From positions 1-64,000 of the forward strand of contig OZ245752.1 in assembly GCA_965227455.1 (NCBI GenBank): a stretch of 64,000 nucleotides of DNA, read 5' to 3'. Shown in pieces: positions 24,683 through 33,310 of this stretch (positions are counted from its first letter, which is position 1; every line of letters begins with the position of its first letter). Position numbers and translations under genes: made by a program. Below the pieces are notes generated by a model. It searched no databases. It worked only from the letters and a program-made list of their open reading frames with translations, and was not told where the DNA came from. Origin of the DNA: JABDIP01 sp965227455. GTDB taxonomy: Bacteria; Pseudomonadota; Alphaproteobacteria; DSM-16000; Inquilinaceae.

Positions 24683-25491
24683 TCGGCCGGCGTGGTCCTA
24701 AGTTGATGGCTTACGGGTTCGGATGGCGGTGCCGGGCGGCGATGGAAGGTGGCGCCCTTGAACCACAACCACAATGCCTGCCAATGGATAGCGCCCATCA
24801 CCTTGACGGTCATGAGCGGGTGGGTGACGAAGGCCTGCGCCAGCTGTCTGTCGCCCAGCACTGCCCGGGTGCCGGTGAGCGTGGCCACAAGCTGTTCGCC
24901 CTCGGCCACGTCCTGGCGGATCAGGATCGACAGCCGCTCGCCGGGTTCCTTGACGCGGAAACGGTACTGCGACTCCATGTCGATGAAGGGTGAGACGTAC
25001 AGGACCTTCTCGCAGGCCTGGGTGATCGGCTCGTCGCTGTCGCGGCCGCCATCCACGGGCAGCAGGTAGCTGTGGCGGTCGCCGAAGGTGTTGGTCACCT
25101 CGTAGAGGATCGCCCGCAGCCGGCCGTCAGCGTGCCGGCAGAAATAGATGCTGAGCGGGTTGAACACATAGCCCAACACCCGCGGAAAGCAGAGCAGGTG
25201 AATCCGGCCGCCATCCAAGGCGATGCCGGCCTCTCCCAGCGTCGTCTCGACATAGTCCCGGAGCGGCCTGCCGTCGCGCGGACCGTGGTCCCTGTCGAAG
25301 AAGCTGAACACGTTGAAGCGGTTATGGGAGAACAGCCGCAGCCGGCGCGACAGATCGGCCACCGCATCGATGTCCAGCCACAGGGAGAAGACCCGGTAAG
25401 CGAAGCGGTGCACGAACGGCCGCAGCCGCTTGTGCATGACCCGCCCGAAATAGAGGGCCGAGCCGTGCTCGGTAGGGCTGTACGTGGTCAT
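24679..25491 (-). CDS. DUF1365-family protein
   Basis: 270 residues. DUF1365 hallmarks: an N-terminal Y-F-G-R-V-M-H-K-R-L-R-P-F-V-H-R-F segment, F-P-R-V-L-G-Y-V-F-N-P-L-S-I-Y-F-C around residue 100, and E-V-x-N-T-F-G-D-R-H-S-Y. No enzymatic residues can be assigned with certainty. The family almost always sits between an FAD amine oxidase and a CFA synthase, as here, with four-base overlaps to both neighbours. A role in modifying acyl chains or delivering them to the methyltransferase is the likely interpretation. The start at 25491 overlaps the stop of the amine oxidase gene. Confidence 0.88.
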   Translation of the reverse strand: MTTYSPTEHGSALYFGRVMHKRLRPFVHRFAYRVFSLWLDIDAVADLSRRLRLFSHNRFNVFSFFDRDHGPRDGRPLRDYVETTLGEAGIALDGGRIHLLCFPRVLGYVFNPLSIYFCRHADGRLRAILYEVTNTFGDRHSYLLPVDGGRDSDEPITQACEKVLYVSPFIDMESQYRFRVKEPGERLSILIRQDVAEGEQLVATLTGTRAVLGDRQLAQAFVTHPLMTVKVMGAIHWQALWLWFKGATFHRRPAPPSEPVSHQLRTTPAE

Positions 25492-26813
25492 TCGGCGGCC
25501 GCCAATTGCTCCACCGGGCCCGGCCGCGCATTGCGCCCTGCCGGCGAGACGTCGTCGCACCGCCAGGGCCGCTGGCCGCCCAGAGCCTCGGCCACGGCGA
25601 GACCGGCGGAAAGCCCGTCCTCGTGAAAGCCGTAGCCGCAATAGCTGCCGCAGAACCAGGTCCGCTGCACCCCCTGTATGCCGCCGATCTCCGACTGCAT
25701 CGCCACCGCCTTGCTGTCAAAGACCGGATGGTCGTAACGGAAGCGGCGATAGGTCAAGTCCGGCGCCGGTTCGTCGAGCGGATTCAGCGAGACGAATAGC
25801 GGCCGGTTCGGATCGATTCCCTGCAGGGCATTCATCCAATAGGTCACCGAGACATCGCTGTCGCCGGTGCTGTTGCTGAGGTAGTTCCAGGCGGCCCAGG
25901 CCCGCTTGCGGCGCGGCATCAGCGCCGGGTCGGCGTGCAGCAGGGCGCGGTTTTCGGTGTAGCGGAAGGCGCCGAGAACCCGGCGCTCCTCCGGCGACGG
26001 ATCGGCCAGCATGCCGATCGCCTGGTCGGCATGGGCGGCGATAATCAACTGGTCGAATCGCTCCTCGGCGCCGGTGCCGTCGATCACCGTGACGCCGGTC
26101 CGGTCGCGGCGGACCTGAACCGCGGCGCGGCCGGGATGGATGCGGTCGGCGAAGCCCGCCGTCAGGCGCTTCACATATTCCCGGCTGCCGCCGGTGACCG
26201 TATGCCATTGCGGCCGGTCGCTGACTTTCATCAGGCCGTGATTGTGGAAGAAGCGCACGAAGGACCGGGCCGGGAAGGCCATGATCTCGTGCATGCTGGC
26301 GGACCAGATCGCGGCCCCCATGGGCAGCAGATGGTCGTAGACGAAGCCGTGGCCATAGCCGCCGGCGGCGAGGTAATCCCCCAGCGTCAGGTCGCTGCCG
26401 GCGCTCTCCAGCAAGGCCGGCGCCTCGCGATAGAACCGCAGGATATCGCGCAGCATGGCGTAATGGGCCGGGCGCAGCAGGTTGCGGCGCTGCGCGAACA
26501 GGGTCGCCAGATTGTTGCCGGAGTATTCCAGCCGGCCGCTGTCGATGCTGACGGCAAAGGACATATTGCTGGGCTGGGTCGGCACCGACAGATGCGCGAA
26601 CAGGCGCACCAGATTGGGATAGGTGACCTCGTTGTAGACGATGAAGCCGGTATCCACGGGCACCGGCGCGCCATCCTGGCCCGGTGCGTCGACCGTATTG
26701 GAATGGCCGCCGACATAGCCGTTCTGCTCGAACACGGTGATCTCGTGGTCGCGGTGCAGCAGCCAGGCCGCCGCCATGCCGGTGATGCCGGTACCGATGA
26801 CGCCGATCTTCAC
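25488..26813 (-). CDS. FAD-dependent amine oxidase-like flavoprotein of the CFA cluster
   Basis: 441 residues from a GTG start at 26813 that overlaps the photolyase stop (GTGA). The ADP-binding motif I-G-V-I-G-T-G-I-T-G-M-A-A-A is at the very N-terminus, followed by V-F-E-Q-N-G-Y-V-G-G-H-S-N-T. D-T-G-F-I-V-Y-N near residue 50 and the C-terminal F-C-G-S-Y-C-G-Y-G-F-H-E-D-G-L complete the FAD site. The open frame extends upstream to 27497 but that part is antisense-like sequence inside the photolyase gene. Homologues in light-response clusters are proposed acyl dehydrogenases/desaturases of the modified fatty acid pathway. The name amine oxidase is only a fold label. Confidence 0.9.
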   Translation of the reverse strand: MKIGVIGTGITGMAAAWLLHRDHEITVFEQNGYVGGHSNTVDAPGQDGAPVPVDTGFIVYNEVTYPNLVRLFAHLSVPTQPSNMSFAVSIDSGRLEYSGNNLATLFAQRRNLLRPAHYAMLRDILRFYREAPALLESAGSDLTLGDYLAAGGYGHGFVYDHLLPMGAAIWSASMHEIMAFPARSFVRFFHNHGLMKVSDRPQWHTVTGGSREYVKRLTAGFADRIHPGRAAVQVRRDRTGVTVIDGTGAEERFDQLIIAAHADQAIGMLADPSPEERRVLGAFRYTENRALLHADPALMPRRKRAWAAWNYLSNSTGDSDVSVTYWMNALQGIDPNRPLFVSLNPLDEPAPDLTYRRFRYDHPVFDSKAVAMQSEIGGIQGVQRTWFCGSYCGYGFHEDGLSAGLAVAEALGGQRPWRCDDVSPAGRNARPGPVEQLAAAE

Positions 26814-28309
26814 AGGGCCAGCTCCGGAGTGGTGTCGGAACGCATTGCGGTATCCTCCGTCTTGATCTGCTGATAGGCGTCCAGGGCGCGGCGCCGGGCT
26901 ATCTGGTGGTCGACGATCGGGGCCGGGTAATTCGATCCCAGGCGAACCCCGGCGTTGGCCAGCGCGGCCGGCGACGCCTGCCAGGGGCAATGGATCAGGC
27001 TTTCCGGAAGGCGGTCGAGCTCGGGCAGCCAGCGTCCCACATAGGCGCCCAGCGGATCGAATTTCTGGCCCTGCAGTACCGGGTTGAAGATGCGGAAATA
27101 GGGTGCTGCATCGGCGCCGCAGCCGGCGACCCACTGCCAGCTCGCCGAGTTGCTGGCCAGATCGGCGTCGACCAGCGTGTCCCAGAACCAGGCGGCGCCC
27201 GCCTGCCAGGGCACCAGCAGGTGCTTGGTCAGGAAGGACGCGACCACCATGCGCACCCGGTTGTGCATCCAGCCGGTCTGCCAGAGCTGCCGCATGCCGG
27301 CATCGACGATCGGGTAGCCGGTCTCGCCCCGCTGCCAGGCGCGCAGCGCCGCTGCATGGTCGTCGATCCAGGGAAAGGCCGCGAACCGCGGATTCAGCGG
27401 CGTGTCCGGAAGCGTCGGGAAATGGAAGAGAAGGTGATACGAAAATTCGCGCCAGACCAGCTCCTTCAGGAACACCTCCGCCTGGCCCTCGCGACATTCA
27501 AGATCGCCGCTGGCCAGCCGTTGCGATACCGCATGCCAGACTTGGCGCGGTCCGATCTCGCCCCAATGCAAGTAGGGTGACAGGCTGGCGGTGCCGGCGA
27601 TATCCGGCCTGTTGCGGCGGGTCTTGTAGTAGCCGAGCCCATTGCGGACGAATTCGGCGAGACACTTCTGCGCGGCGGACTCGCCCGGCTGCCATCTCGC
27701 GACAAGCCCGCCGGACCAATCGGGGCCGCTCGGTCCAAGCCCCATGGCCTCCATAGGGTGGCTGCTCGGCCATGCCGTGGGGGCAGGGATCGAGGCAGGG
27801 GCCGCGACCGGCGTGCCGAAAGGCGCCATGGCACTGCAGACCCTCCAGAACGGCGTGTAGACCCGATAGGGAGCCCCGGTTGCGGTCAGAATGTCGCCGG
27901 GCTCGACCAGCAGCGCGGAATTGAAACTGCGGGCCTCCACGCCCCGGTTCCGCAGCGATGCCTTGATGGCGATATCGCGCCGTATCGCGGCCGGCTCGTA
28001 AAGGCGGTTCCAGTAGACGCCACCGGCTCCGGTTTCGGCGATCAACGCATCGAGCACATCGGCGCTTGCGCCCTGTCGCAGGATCAGCCGGCTTCCCGTT
28101 GTCGCCAGGCTGGCCTGAAGCTGGGTGAGGCTGTGACGCAGCCACCAGCGTGACGCGCCGCCGGGTTTCCAATCGATGGTGTCGTCCAGGATGAAGACAG
28201 GAATGACCGGCCCGCCGCGGGCGATCGCGGCCTGCAGGGCCAGATTGTCCGTCAGGCGCAAATCCTGGCGGAACCAGACGAGTGTCGGTGAGGTACCCAT
28301 TACGGACAT
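26810..28309 (-). CDS. phrB: Deoxyribodipyrimidine photolyase
   Basis: 499 residues, class I photolyase/cryptochrome layout. The N-terminal antenna domain begins L-V-W-F-R-Q-D-L-R-L-T-D-N. The FAD domain contains W-R-E-F-S-Y-H, G-M-R-Q-L-W-Q-T-G-W-M-H-N-R-V-R-M and the C-terminal A-S-W-Q-W-V-A-G-C-G and Y-F-R-I-F-N-P segments with the tryptophans of the electron chain. It repairs UV-induced cyclobutane dimers using blue light. It is the first gene of the six-gene minus-strand operon. An ECF-sigma-like promoter lies 150 bases upstream. The start at 28309 was kept; an ATG at 28300 is an alternative. Confidence 0.95.
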   Translation of the reverse strand: MSVMGTSPTLVWFRQDLRLTDNLALQAAIARGGPVIPVFILDDTIDWKPGGASRWWLRHSLTQLQASLATTGSRLILRQGASADVLDALIAETGAGGVYWNRLYEPAAIRRDIAIKASLRNRGVEARSFNSALLVEPGDILTATGAPYRVYTPFWRVCSAMAPFGTPVAAPASIPAPTAWPSSHPMEAMGLGPSGPDWSGGLVARWQPGESAAQKCLAEFVRNGLGYYKTRRNRPDIAGTASLSPYLHWGEIGPRQVWHAVSQRLASGDLECREGQAEVFLKELVWREFSYHLLFHFPTLPDTPLNPRFAAFPWIDDHAAALRAWQRGETGYPIVDAGMRQLWQTGWMHNRVRMVVASFLTKHLLVPWQAGAAWFWDTLVDADLASNSASWQWVAGCGADAAPYFRIFNPVLQGQKFDPLGAYVGRWLPELDRLPESLIHCPWQASPAALANAGVRLGSNYPAPIVDHQIARRRALDAYQQIKTEDTAMRSDTTPELAL

Positions 28310-28460
28310 GGCGGCCGGTGAGGCGGGTCAGCCGTTGCGGTTGGGGCGGGCCGCGACGCCGAGGCGCGGGGCCTGGTGGCCGTCACGGCTCGGGGTTCCG
28401 TCGCAAAGTGAACGGCAGTGGCGCATGGGCGGTCGGGCTTGTTTTGTTTGATGCACGGAG

Positions 28461-28490
28461 TGTGTACGCGCCGGGGGCTGCGACGGATCA
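28461..28490 (-). promoter_or_regulatory. Candidate ECF sigma (RpoE/ChrR-type) promoter of the photolyase operon
   Basis: On the minus strand TGATCC (28490-28485) is followed after 18 bases by TACACA (28466-28461). The -35 equals the TGATCC box of the Rhodobacter singlet-oxygen sigma-E regulon, whose known targets include photolyase and CFA synthase genes. The -10 is an imperfect match. The leader to the photolyase start would be about 150 nt. No chrR or rpoE gene is in the window. Confidence 0.4.
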
Positions 28491-28523
28491 CCGCAATCTA
28501 CGCGCATGGCATGCCGGGGTGAC

Positions 28524-29216
28524 TCAGTGGGCAAGGCCCCGCCGCGGCAGGCTGTACAGGCGCGACCGGCCCAGCAGGTGTACATGGAATCCGCGGCTCA
28601 GGAGGCCGCTGATCGCCGGGTCGAGCACGTCTAGTCCGCCGGTGTAGGCGCCAAAGGCCGGCAGGATCAGGCGCTGGCCGTCCCCGACGAAGCAGCGGGC
28701 GGTAATGCGGCGCACCCGGGTGCTGACCGATGCCTTGGGATGGAAATGGCCGGACAGCTCTCCAACCGCGCCGTTCCGGGCCTGATGACGGAATACCAGG
28801 GCACCGTCCACCAGCTCATCCATCACCCGGCCGCCCCAATGGGCCGGCGGCTCCGGATCGTGGTTGCCGGTGATCCAGATCCAGTCGCGCGCCGCCGTCA
28901 GCCCGGCGAGCGTTTTGGCATCCGCCCGGCTGAGGCGTGCCGCGGCGCCGCCGTCATGGAAACTGTCGCCCAGGCAGATCACCCGATCCGGGTCCAGCCG
29001 GTCGATGGCGCCCGACAACCGCGCCAGCGTCGCCGCCGTGTCGTAGGGCGGTATCAGCGCGCCCTTGGCGGCGAAGCCGGAGCCCTTCTCCAGATGCAGG
29101 TCGGACACCACCAGGGTCCGCCGCGCCGGCCACCACAACACACCGCTCAGATCGGCGATCAACTCGATGCCGTTGACACTCAGCGACCGCTGGGTCGGGG
29201 GATGCAGGGAACCGAT
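28524..29216 (-). CDS. pdeM: Ligase-associated DNA damage response endonuclease PdeM (metallophosphoesterase)
   Basis: About 230 residues of the calcineurin-like phosphoesterase fold. Metal-binding motifs are V-V-S-D-L-H-L-E-K-G-S, L-G-D-S-F-H-D, I-T-G-N-H-D-P-E and G-H-F-H-P. PdeM is the nuclease that accompanies the Lhr-type helicase, ATP ligase and exonuclease of the ligase-associated repair set. The first family beta-strand (S-L-S-V-N-G-I-E-L) is encoded upstream of the first conventional start, a TTG at 29162. No ATG or GTG lies in that extension, but an ATC at 29216 sits six bases after GGAGG. I therefore extend the gene to 29216 as a candidate non-standard start. It follows the helicase gene by 60 bases and is likely co-transcribed. 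Confidence 0.85.
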   Translation of the reverse strand: MGSLHPPTQRSLSVNGIELIADLSGVLWWPARRTLVVSDLHLEKGSGFAAKGALIPPYDTAATLARLSGAIDRLDPDRVICLGDSFHDGGAAARLSRADAKTLAGLTAARDWIWITGNHDPEPPAHWGGRVMDELVDGALVFRHQARNGAVGELSGHFHPKASVSTRVRRITARCFVGDGQRLILPAFGAYTGGLDVLDPAISGLLSRGFHVHLLGRSRLYSLPRRGLAH

Positions 29217-29276
29217 GGTGGGCCTCCGAGAATATCCGCGGTCAGGGAACAGGAAGTGTTGGAGATTCGCAAGCGG

Positions 29277-31769
29277 TTACAAAGGCAAAGCGGATTGCGG
29301 TCGGCCCTGATCCGTCAGCTCCGGCATGGCTTCCGCGACCAGGGATTCCGCGGTCTCGTGCAGCAGCGTGTCCATGGCGCCGCCATAGACCTGTTCGCGG
29401 CCGACCTCCAGCAGCACCGGCACCGCCAACGGAGAGACCCGGTCCAGTCGGCGATGGTGGATACGGCCCTTGGCGCGCTTCAGCAGGGCCCCGACCCGCT
29501 CGATATCGGTCAGGCCGCGGGCGGCGTCCATCCGGGTGGCGCGCAGCAGTACATGGTCGGGCTCGTGCTCGCGCAGGACGTCGTAGATCAGGTCGGAATT
29601 GACGCTGATCTGGCGGCTCGACTTCTCCTGGCCGGGGCTGCGGCGCTCGATCAGCCCGGCGATGATGGCGACCTTGCGGAAGGTCCGCTTCATCAGGCTG
29701 GATTCATCCATCCAGGCCTCCAGATCGTCCCCCAGCATGTCTTCCGCGAAAAGCGAGGCCAAATGCTCCGGCCGCTCCAGGCTCCAGGTCGCCATGACGT
29801 AGTCGGTCGCCACGAAGCCGAGCGGGCCGAGCCCGGCGCGCTCCATCCGCCGTGTCAGCAGCATGCCGAGGGTCTGGTGCGCGTTCCGCCCCTCGAAGGT
29901 GTAGGCGACCATGTAAAACTTGCCGCCGCGTGGAAAGGTCTCCACCAGCAGGTTGTCGCGCTTGGGCATGACCGAGCGATAGCGCTGCAGGCGCAGCCAT
30001 TCCTGCACCGCCTCGGGCAGCGGCCCCCAGGCATCGGGCTTCTCCAGCATAGCCCGCACCCGGTCCGCCAGATGGGTGGACAGCGGCATGCGGCCGCCGC
30101 CATAGGCGGGGACCTTCGGCTCGCCAGTGCCGCCGCGGCTGCACAGGATGGTGTTTTCGCGGATGCCGTGGAAGCGCAGCAGCTGGGCCGCGAACATGAA
30201 GGTGTCGCCGGGCACCAGGCTGTTGGCGAAATACTCCTCGACCTCGCCCAGGATCGGTCCGCGCCGGACCTTCACCTTCAGGGTGACCGCCTCGACGATG
30301 GTGCCGACATTCATGCGGTATTGCCGGGCAAAGGTGGGGCTGGCGATGCGCCACTGCCCCTTCTTGTCGCGCTTCAGCCGGCGATAGCGGTCATAGCTGC
30401 CCAGCGCGTAGCCGCCGGTGGCGACGAAGTTCAGCACATCGTCGAAATCCTTGCGCGGCAGGCCGGCATAGGGGGCGGCAGCAGTCACTTCCCGGTACAT
30501 GGCGTCGCCGTCGAAACCGGCAGAGCAGGACATGCCGATCAGGTGCTGGGCCAGGACGTCCAAGCCGCCCGGCGCCGGCGGGTCGCCGTCCAGGGTCATC
30601 TCCCGCACCCCGTCCATGGCGGCGCGGCATTCCAGCACCTCGAAGCGGTTTGCCGGCACCAGCAGGGCTCGGGACGGCTGGTCGAGCCGGTGATTGGACC
30701 GGCCGATGCGCTGCAGCAGCCGGCTGACGCCCTTGGGCGCGCCGACCTGAACCACCAGATCGACCTCGGCCCAGTCGATGCCGAGATCCAGCGACGAGGT
30801 CGCCACCACGGCCCGGAGCGCGCCGCGGGCCATGGCGGCCTCGACCTTGCGGCGCTGCTCCCGGGCCAGGCTGCCGTGATGCATGGCGATCGGCAGGGTT
30901 TCCTCGTTCAGCCGCCACAGCTCCTGGAACACAAGCTCGGCCTGGGCCCGGGTGTTGACGAAGACGACGGTTGTGCCGGCCTCGCGGATGCGCTGATAGA
31001 CCTCGGCGATGGCGTGCACCGCCATATGCCCCGACCAGGGCAGCCGCTCCCGGGTCTCCAGGATGTCGATATGGGGCTGCAGGCCCGGCGGCCCGGTCAC
31101 GACCCGGACATCGCCGCCATCGGGCCTGCCGGTCCGCGACAGCCAGGCGGTCAGCGCGTCGGGATGGGCGACGGTCGCAGACAGCCCGACGATGCGGCAG
31201 TTGGGCGCAAGGGACTTCAGGCGCGCCAGGCCCAGGGACAGCAGGTCGCCGCGCTTGGTGCCGGCCATGGCGTGCAATTCGTCGACCACGACGCAGCGCA
31301 ACCCGCGGAACATGCGCCCCGCATCGGCATAGGAGAGCATCAGCGCCAGGCTCTCCGGCGTCGTCATCAGCAGATGCGGCGGGTGCCTGCGCTGGCGCTC
31401 GCGGCGATCCTGGGGGGTGTCGCCGGTGCGGGTCTCGTGGCGGATCGGCAGCCGCATCTCGGCGATCGGTACCTCCAGATTGCGGTGAATGTCCACCGCC
31501 AGCGCCTTCAGCGGCGAGATGTAGAGGGTGTGCAGGCTGGAGCCGCCCCAGCCGGGCCTGGGACGCTCCGAAAGCTCGATCAGGCTGGGCAGGAAGCCGG
31601 CCAGGGTCTTGCCGCCGCCGGTGGGCGCGATCAGCAAGGCGTTGTCGCCGGCCTCCGCCGCCGCGATCATCTCGATCTGATGGCGATGGGGCGTCCAGCC
31701 GCGCTGGGCGAACCAGCCCTGGAACAGGGGCGGCAACAGGTCGTCGCGAAGGGCTGGCAGGGCGGTCAT
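29277..31769 (-). CDS. Ligase-associated DNA repair DEXH-box helicase (Lhr family)
   Basis: 830 residues. Helicase motifs in order: A-P-T-G-G-G-K-T (Walker A, about residue 48), T-T-P-E-S-L, D-E-L-H (Walker B), L-S-A-T, then in the second domain V-F-V-N-T-R-A-Q, A-T-S-S-L-D-L-G-I-D-W and Q-R-I-G-R-S-N-H. A winged-helix and an Lhr-type C-terminal domain follow. Lhr helicases unwind RNA:DNA and DNA with 3'-5' polarity; this shorter class is annotated as ligase-associated. I chose the ATG at 31769 because the upstream extension is low-complexity and overlaps the promoter side of the divergent nucleosidase gene. It is first in a two-gene unit with pdeM. Ligase and exonuclease partners are 6 kb away. 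Confidence 0.93.
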   Translation of the reverse strand: MTALPALRDDLLPPLFQGWFAQRGWTPHRHQIEMIAAAEAGDNALLIAPTGGGKTLAGFLPSLIELSERPRPGWGGSSLHTLYISPLKALAVDIHRNLEVPIAEMRLPIRHETRTGDTPQDRRERQRRHPPHLLMTTPESLALMLSYADAGRMFRGLRCVVVDELHAMAGTKRGDLLSLGLARLKSLAPNCRIVGLSATVAHPDALTAWLSRTGRPDGGDVRVVTGPPGLQPHIDILETRERLPWSGHMAVHAIAEVYQRIREAGTTVVFVNTRAQAELVFQELWRLNEETLPIAMHHGSLAREQRRKVEAAMARGALRAVVATSSLDLGIDWAEVDLVVQVGAPKGVSRLLQRIGRSNHRLDQPSRALLVPANRFEVLECRAAMDGVREMTLDGDPPAPGGLDVLAQHLIGMSCSAGFDGDAMYREVTAAAPYAGLPRKDFDDVLNFVATGGYALGSYDRYRRLKRDKKGQWRIASPTFARQYRMNVGTIVEAVTLKVKVRRGPILGEVEEYFANSLVPGDTFMFAAQLLRFHGIRENTILCSRGGTGEPKVPAYGGGRMPLSTHLADRVRAMLEKPDAWGPLPEAVQEWLRLQRYRSVMPKRDNLLVETFPRGGKFYMVAYTFEGRNAHQTLGMLLTRRMERAGLGPLGFVATDYVMATWSLERPEHLASLFAEDMLGDDLEAWMDESSLMKRTFRKVAIIAGLIERRSPGQEKSSRQISVNSDLIYDVLREHEPDHVLLRATRMDAARGLTDIERVGALLKRAKGRIHHRRLDRVSPLAVPVLLEVGREQVYGGAMDTLLHETAESLVAEAMPELTDQGRPQSALPL

Positions 31770-31894
31770 GGGTTGGACTATAACAAGAACATCCGGCGGC
31801 GGAACCGGTTGTCGTGTCGCTGCGACCGACCCGCCCTCCAATCCCGCCGCAAGCCGCGCTAGGATGGTCCATCCGCCACGCACCGGTCCCCGCC

Positions 31895-32659
31895 ATGCCC
31901 TCGCAGCCCATCGGCCTCATCTCCGCCATTCCGGAAGAACTGGCGCAGTTCGGCGCTCATTTCGTGGAAGAAGGCGCGGAGGACGTGGTCGGCCTCACCT
32001 TCCGCACCGGCGCGCTGGACGGCCATTCGGTGGTGGCCGTAGAGGCCGGCATCGGCAAGGTCAATGCGGCGCTGGTCGCGACCCTGCTGCTACGGGAATA
32101 CGGCTGCCGCGCCCTTGTCTTCTCGGGCGTCGCCGGCGGACTCGACCCGGCGCTCGGGGTCGGCGACGTGGTCGTGGCGGACCGGCTCATCTGCCACGAT
32201 TACGGCGCCCTGATCGATGGCGACATCAAACCGTATCAGCCCGGCGTGCCGCCCTTGCCGGGTTTTGCGGAGGAGTACGGCTACACCCTGCCTGCCGATC
32301 TGGCCCAGCGGTTGAAGGCGGTGCTGGCGAATGTCGAGCTACCGGCGATCAGCGCCGCGGCAACCGGCGGGACCGCCCGGGCGCCGATCCTCCTGTTCGG
32401 GACCGTGCTGACCGGCGACACCTTCCTGAACTGCGCCGATACGCGCGATCGGCTGCACACCCGCTTCGCCGGGCTGGCGGTGGAGATGGAGGGGGCGGCG
32501 CTGGCGCAGGTGGCGGAGCGCTTCGGCGCGCCAGTGGTGGTGGTCCGGGCGCTGAGCGACCTGGCCGGCGCCGACAGCCACATGGATTTTCCGGCCTTCC
32601 TGCACGAAACGGCCGGGCAGGCGGCGACCATCGTGCGCCGCATCGTCCCGGTTCTATGA
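31895..32659 (+). CDS. mtnN: 5'-methylthioadenosine/S-adenosylhomocysteine nucleosidase-like protein
   Basis: 254 residues of the PNP_UDP_1 nucleoside phosphorylase family. It starts I-G-L-I-S-A-I-P-E-E-L, has E-A-G-I-G-K-V-N-A-A-L-V-A-T near residue 50, V-F-S-G-V-A-G-G-L-D, and the catalytic pair E-M-E-G-A-A and R-A-L-S-D-L-A-G (active-site Glu and Asp). MTA/SAH nucleosidase splits adenine off methylthioadenosine and S-adenosylhomocysteine in the cytoplasm, recycling by-products of SAM reactions. It is a single gene, divergent from the helicase gene. A futalosine or other purine nucleosidase is possible, but the residues fit MTAN best. Confidence 0.85.
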   Translation: MPSQPIGLISAIPEELAQFGAHFVEEGAEDVVGLTFRTGALDGHSVVAVEAGIGKVNAALVATLLLREYGCRALVFSGVAGGLDPALGVGDVVVADRLICHDYGALIDGDIKPYQPGVPPLPGFAEEYGYTLPADLAQRLKAVLANVELPAISAAATGGTARAPILLFGTVLTGDTFLNCADTRDRLHTRFAGLAVEMEGAALAQVAERFGAPVVVVRALSDLAGADSHMDFPAFLHETAGQAATIVRRIVPVL

Positions 32660-32811
32660 GGCGACGAGATGCTACCGCGACAGATTGAAGGCGCCTACCG
32701 GGCGGCCTAGCGTACCTCACCGAATTGTGGTTGTCGGATCGGACCGGCGATCTGGTCTGTCACGCTACGCGCCTATAGTTTGGTCTCGAACAGCGAATGG
32801 GGGAGGATGAG

Positions 32812-33270
32812 ATGGCGGATGAACAGCCGGCCGGTGTCGTGCCCTATGTGGTGGTGTCCGATGGGGCGGCGGCGATCGCTTTCTACACCAAGGCCTTCGG
32901 GGCCGAGGAGCTGCAGCGCATGACGACGCCGGATGGCAGCCGGATCGTGCATGCGGCCTTGCGCATGAACGGCGGAACCCTGTTCCTCGCCGACGATTTT
33001 CCGGAGATGAACAAAGGCCAGAGCCGCACGCCGGAGGCGCTGGGCGGCACCGGGGTGACGATGCATCTGGAAGTGCCGGATGCCGATGCCACGGTCGCAC
33101 AGGCGGAGAAGGCCGGCGCCACCGTGACCATGCCTGTCGCCGATGCGTTCTGGGGCGCCCGCTTCGGCAAGCTGCAGGATCCGTTCGGCCATGACTGGTC
33201 GGTATCGACCCAGACCCGGCAGCCTTCCGAGGAAGAGATGAAAAAGGCGGTCGAGCAGTTCTTCGGCTGA
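32812..33270 (+). CDS. VOC-superfamily protein (PhnB/glyoxalase-like)
   Basis: 152 residues. The start at 32812 has GGGAGG about seven bases upstream. The pattern V-V-P-Y-V-V-V-S-D-G-A-A-A-I-A-F-Y-T-K-A-F-G-A-E-E is the first half of a PhnB-like VOC domain. G-A-R-F-G-K-L-Q-D-P-F-G-H-D-W near the C-terminus closes the second half. Metal-dependent dioxygenases, isomerases and resistance proteins share the fold, and no substrate can be inferred. It is followed after 40 bases by a haloalkane dehalogenase gene on the same strand, so the two may be co-expressed. Confidence 0.82.
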   Translation: MADEQPAGVVPYVVVSDGAAAIAFYTKAFGAEELQRMTTPDGSRIVHAALRMNGGTLFLADDFPEMNKGQSRTPEALGGTGVTMHLEVPDADATVAQAEKAGATVTMPVADAFWGARFGKLQDPFGHDWSVSTQTRQPSEEEMKKAVEQFFG

Positions 33271-33310
33271 CCCGAGCACCGCAGCACCCCCAAAGAACGA
33301 GGATCGGCAG

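Noticed and set aside
25488..27497. Upstream extension of the amine oxidase frame to 669 codons
   Set aside because: The extra 228 codons overlap the photolyase gene in another frame, and the FAD motif starts right after the GTG at 26813.
28740..31862. 1040-codon plus-strand open frame opposite the Lhr helicase
   Set aside because: No recognisable motif; the minus strand has all helicase motifs.
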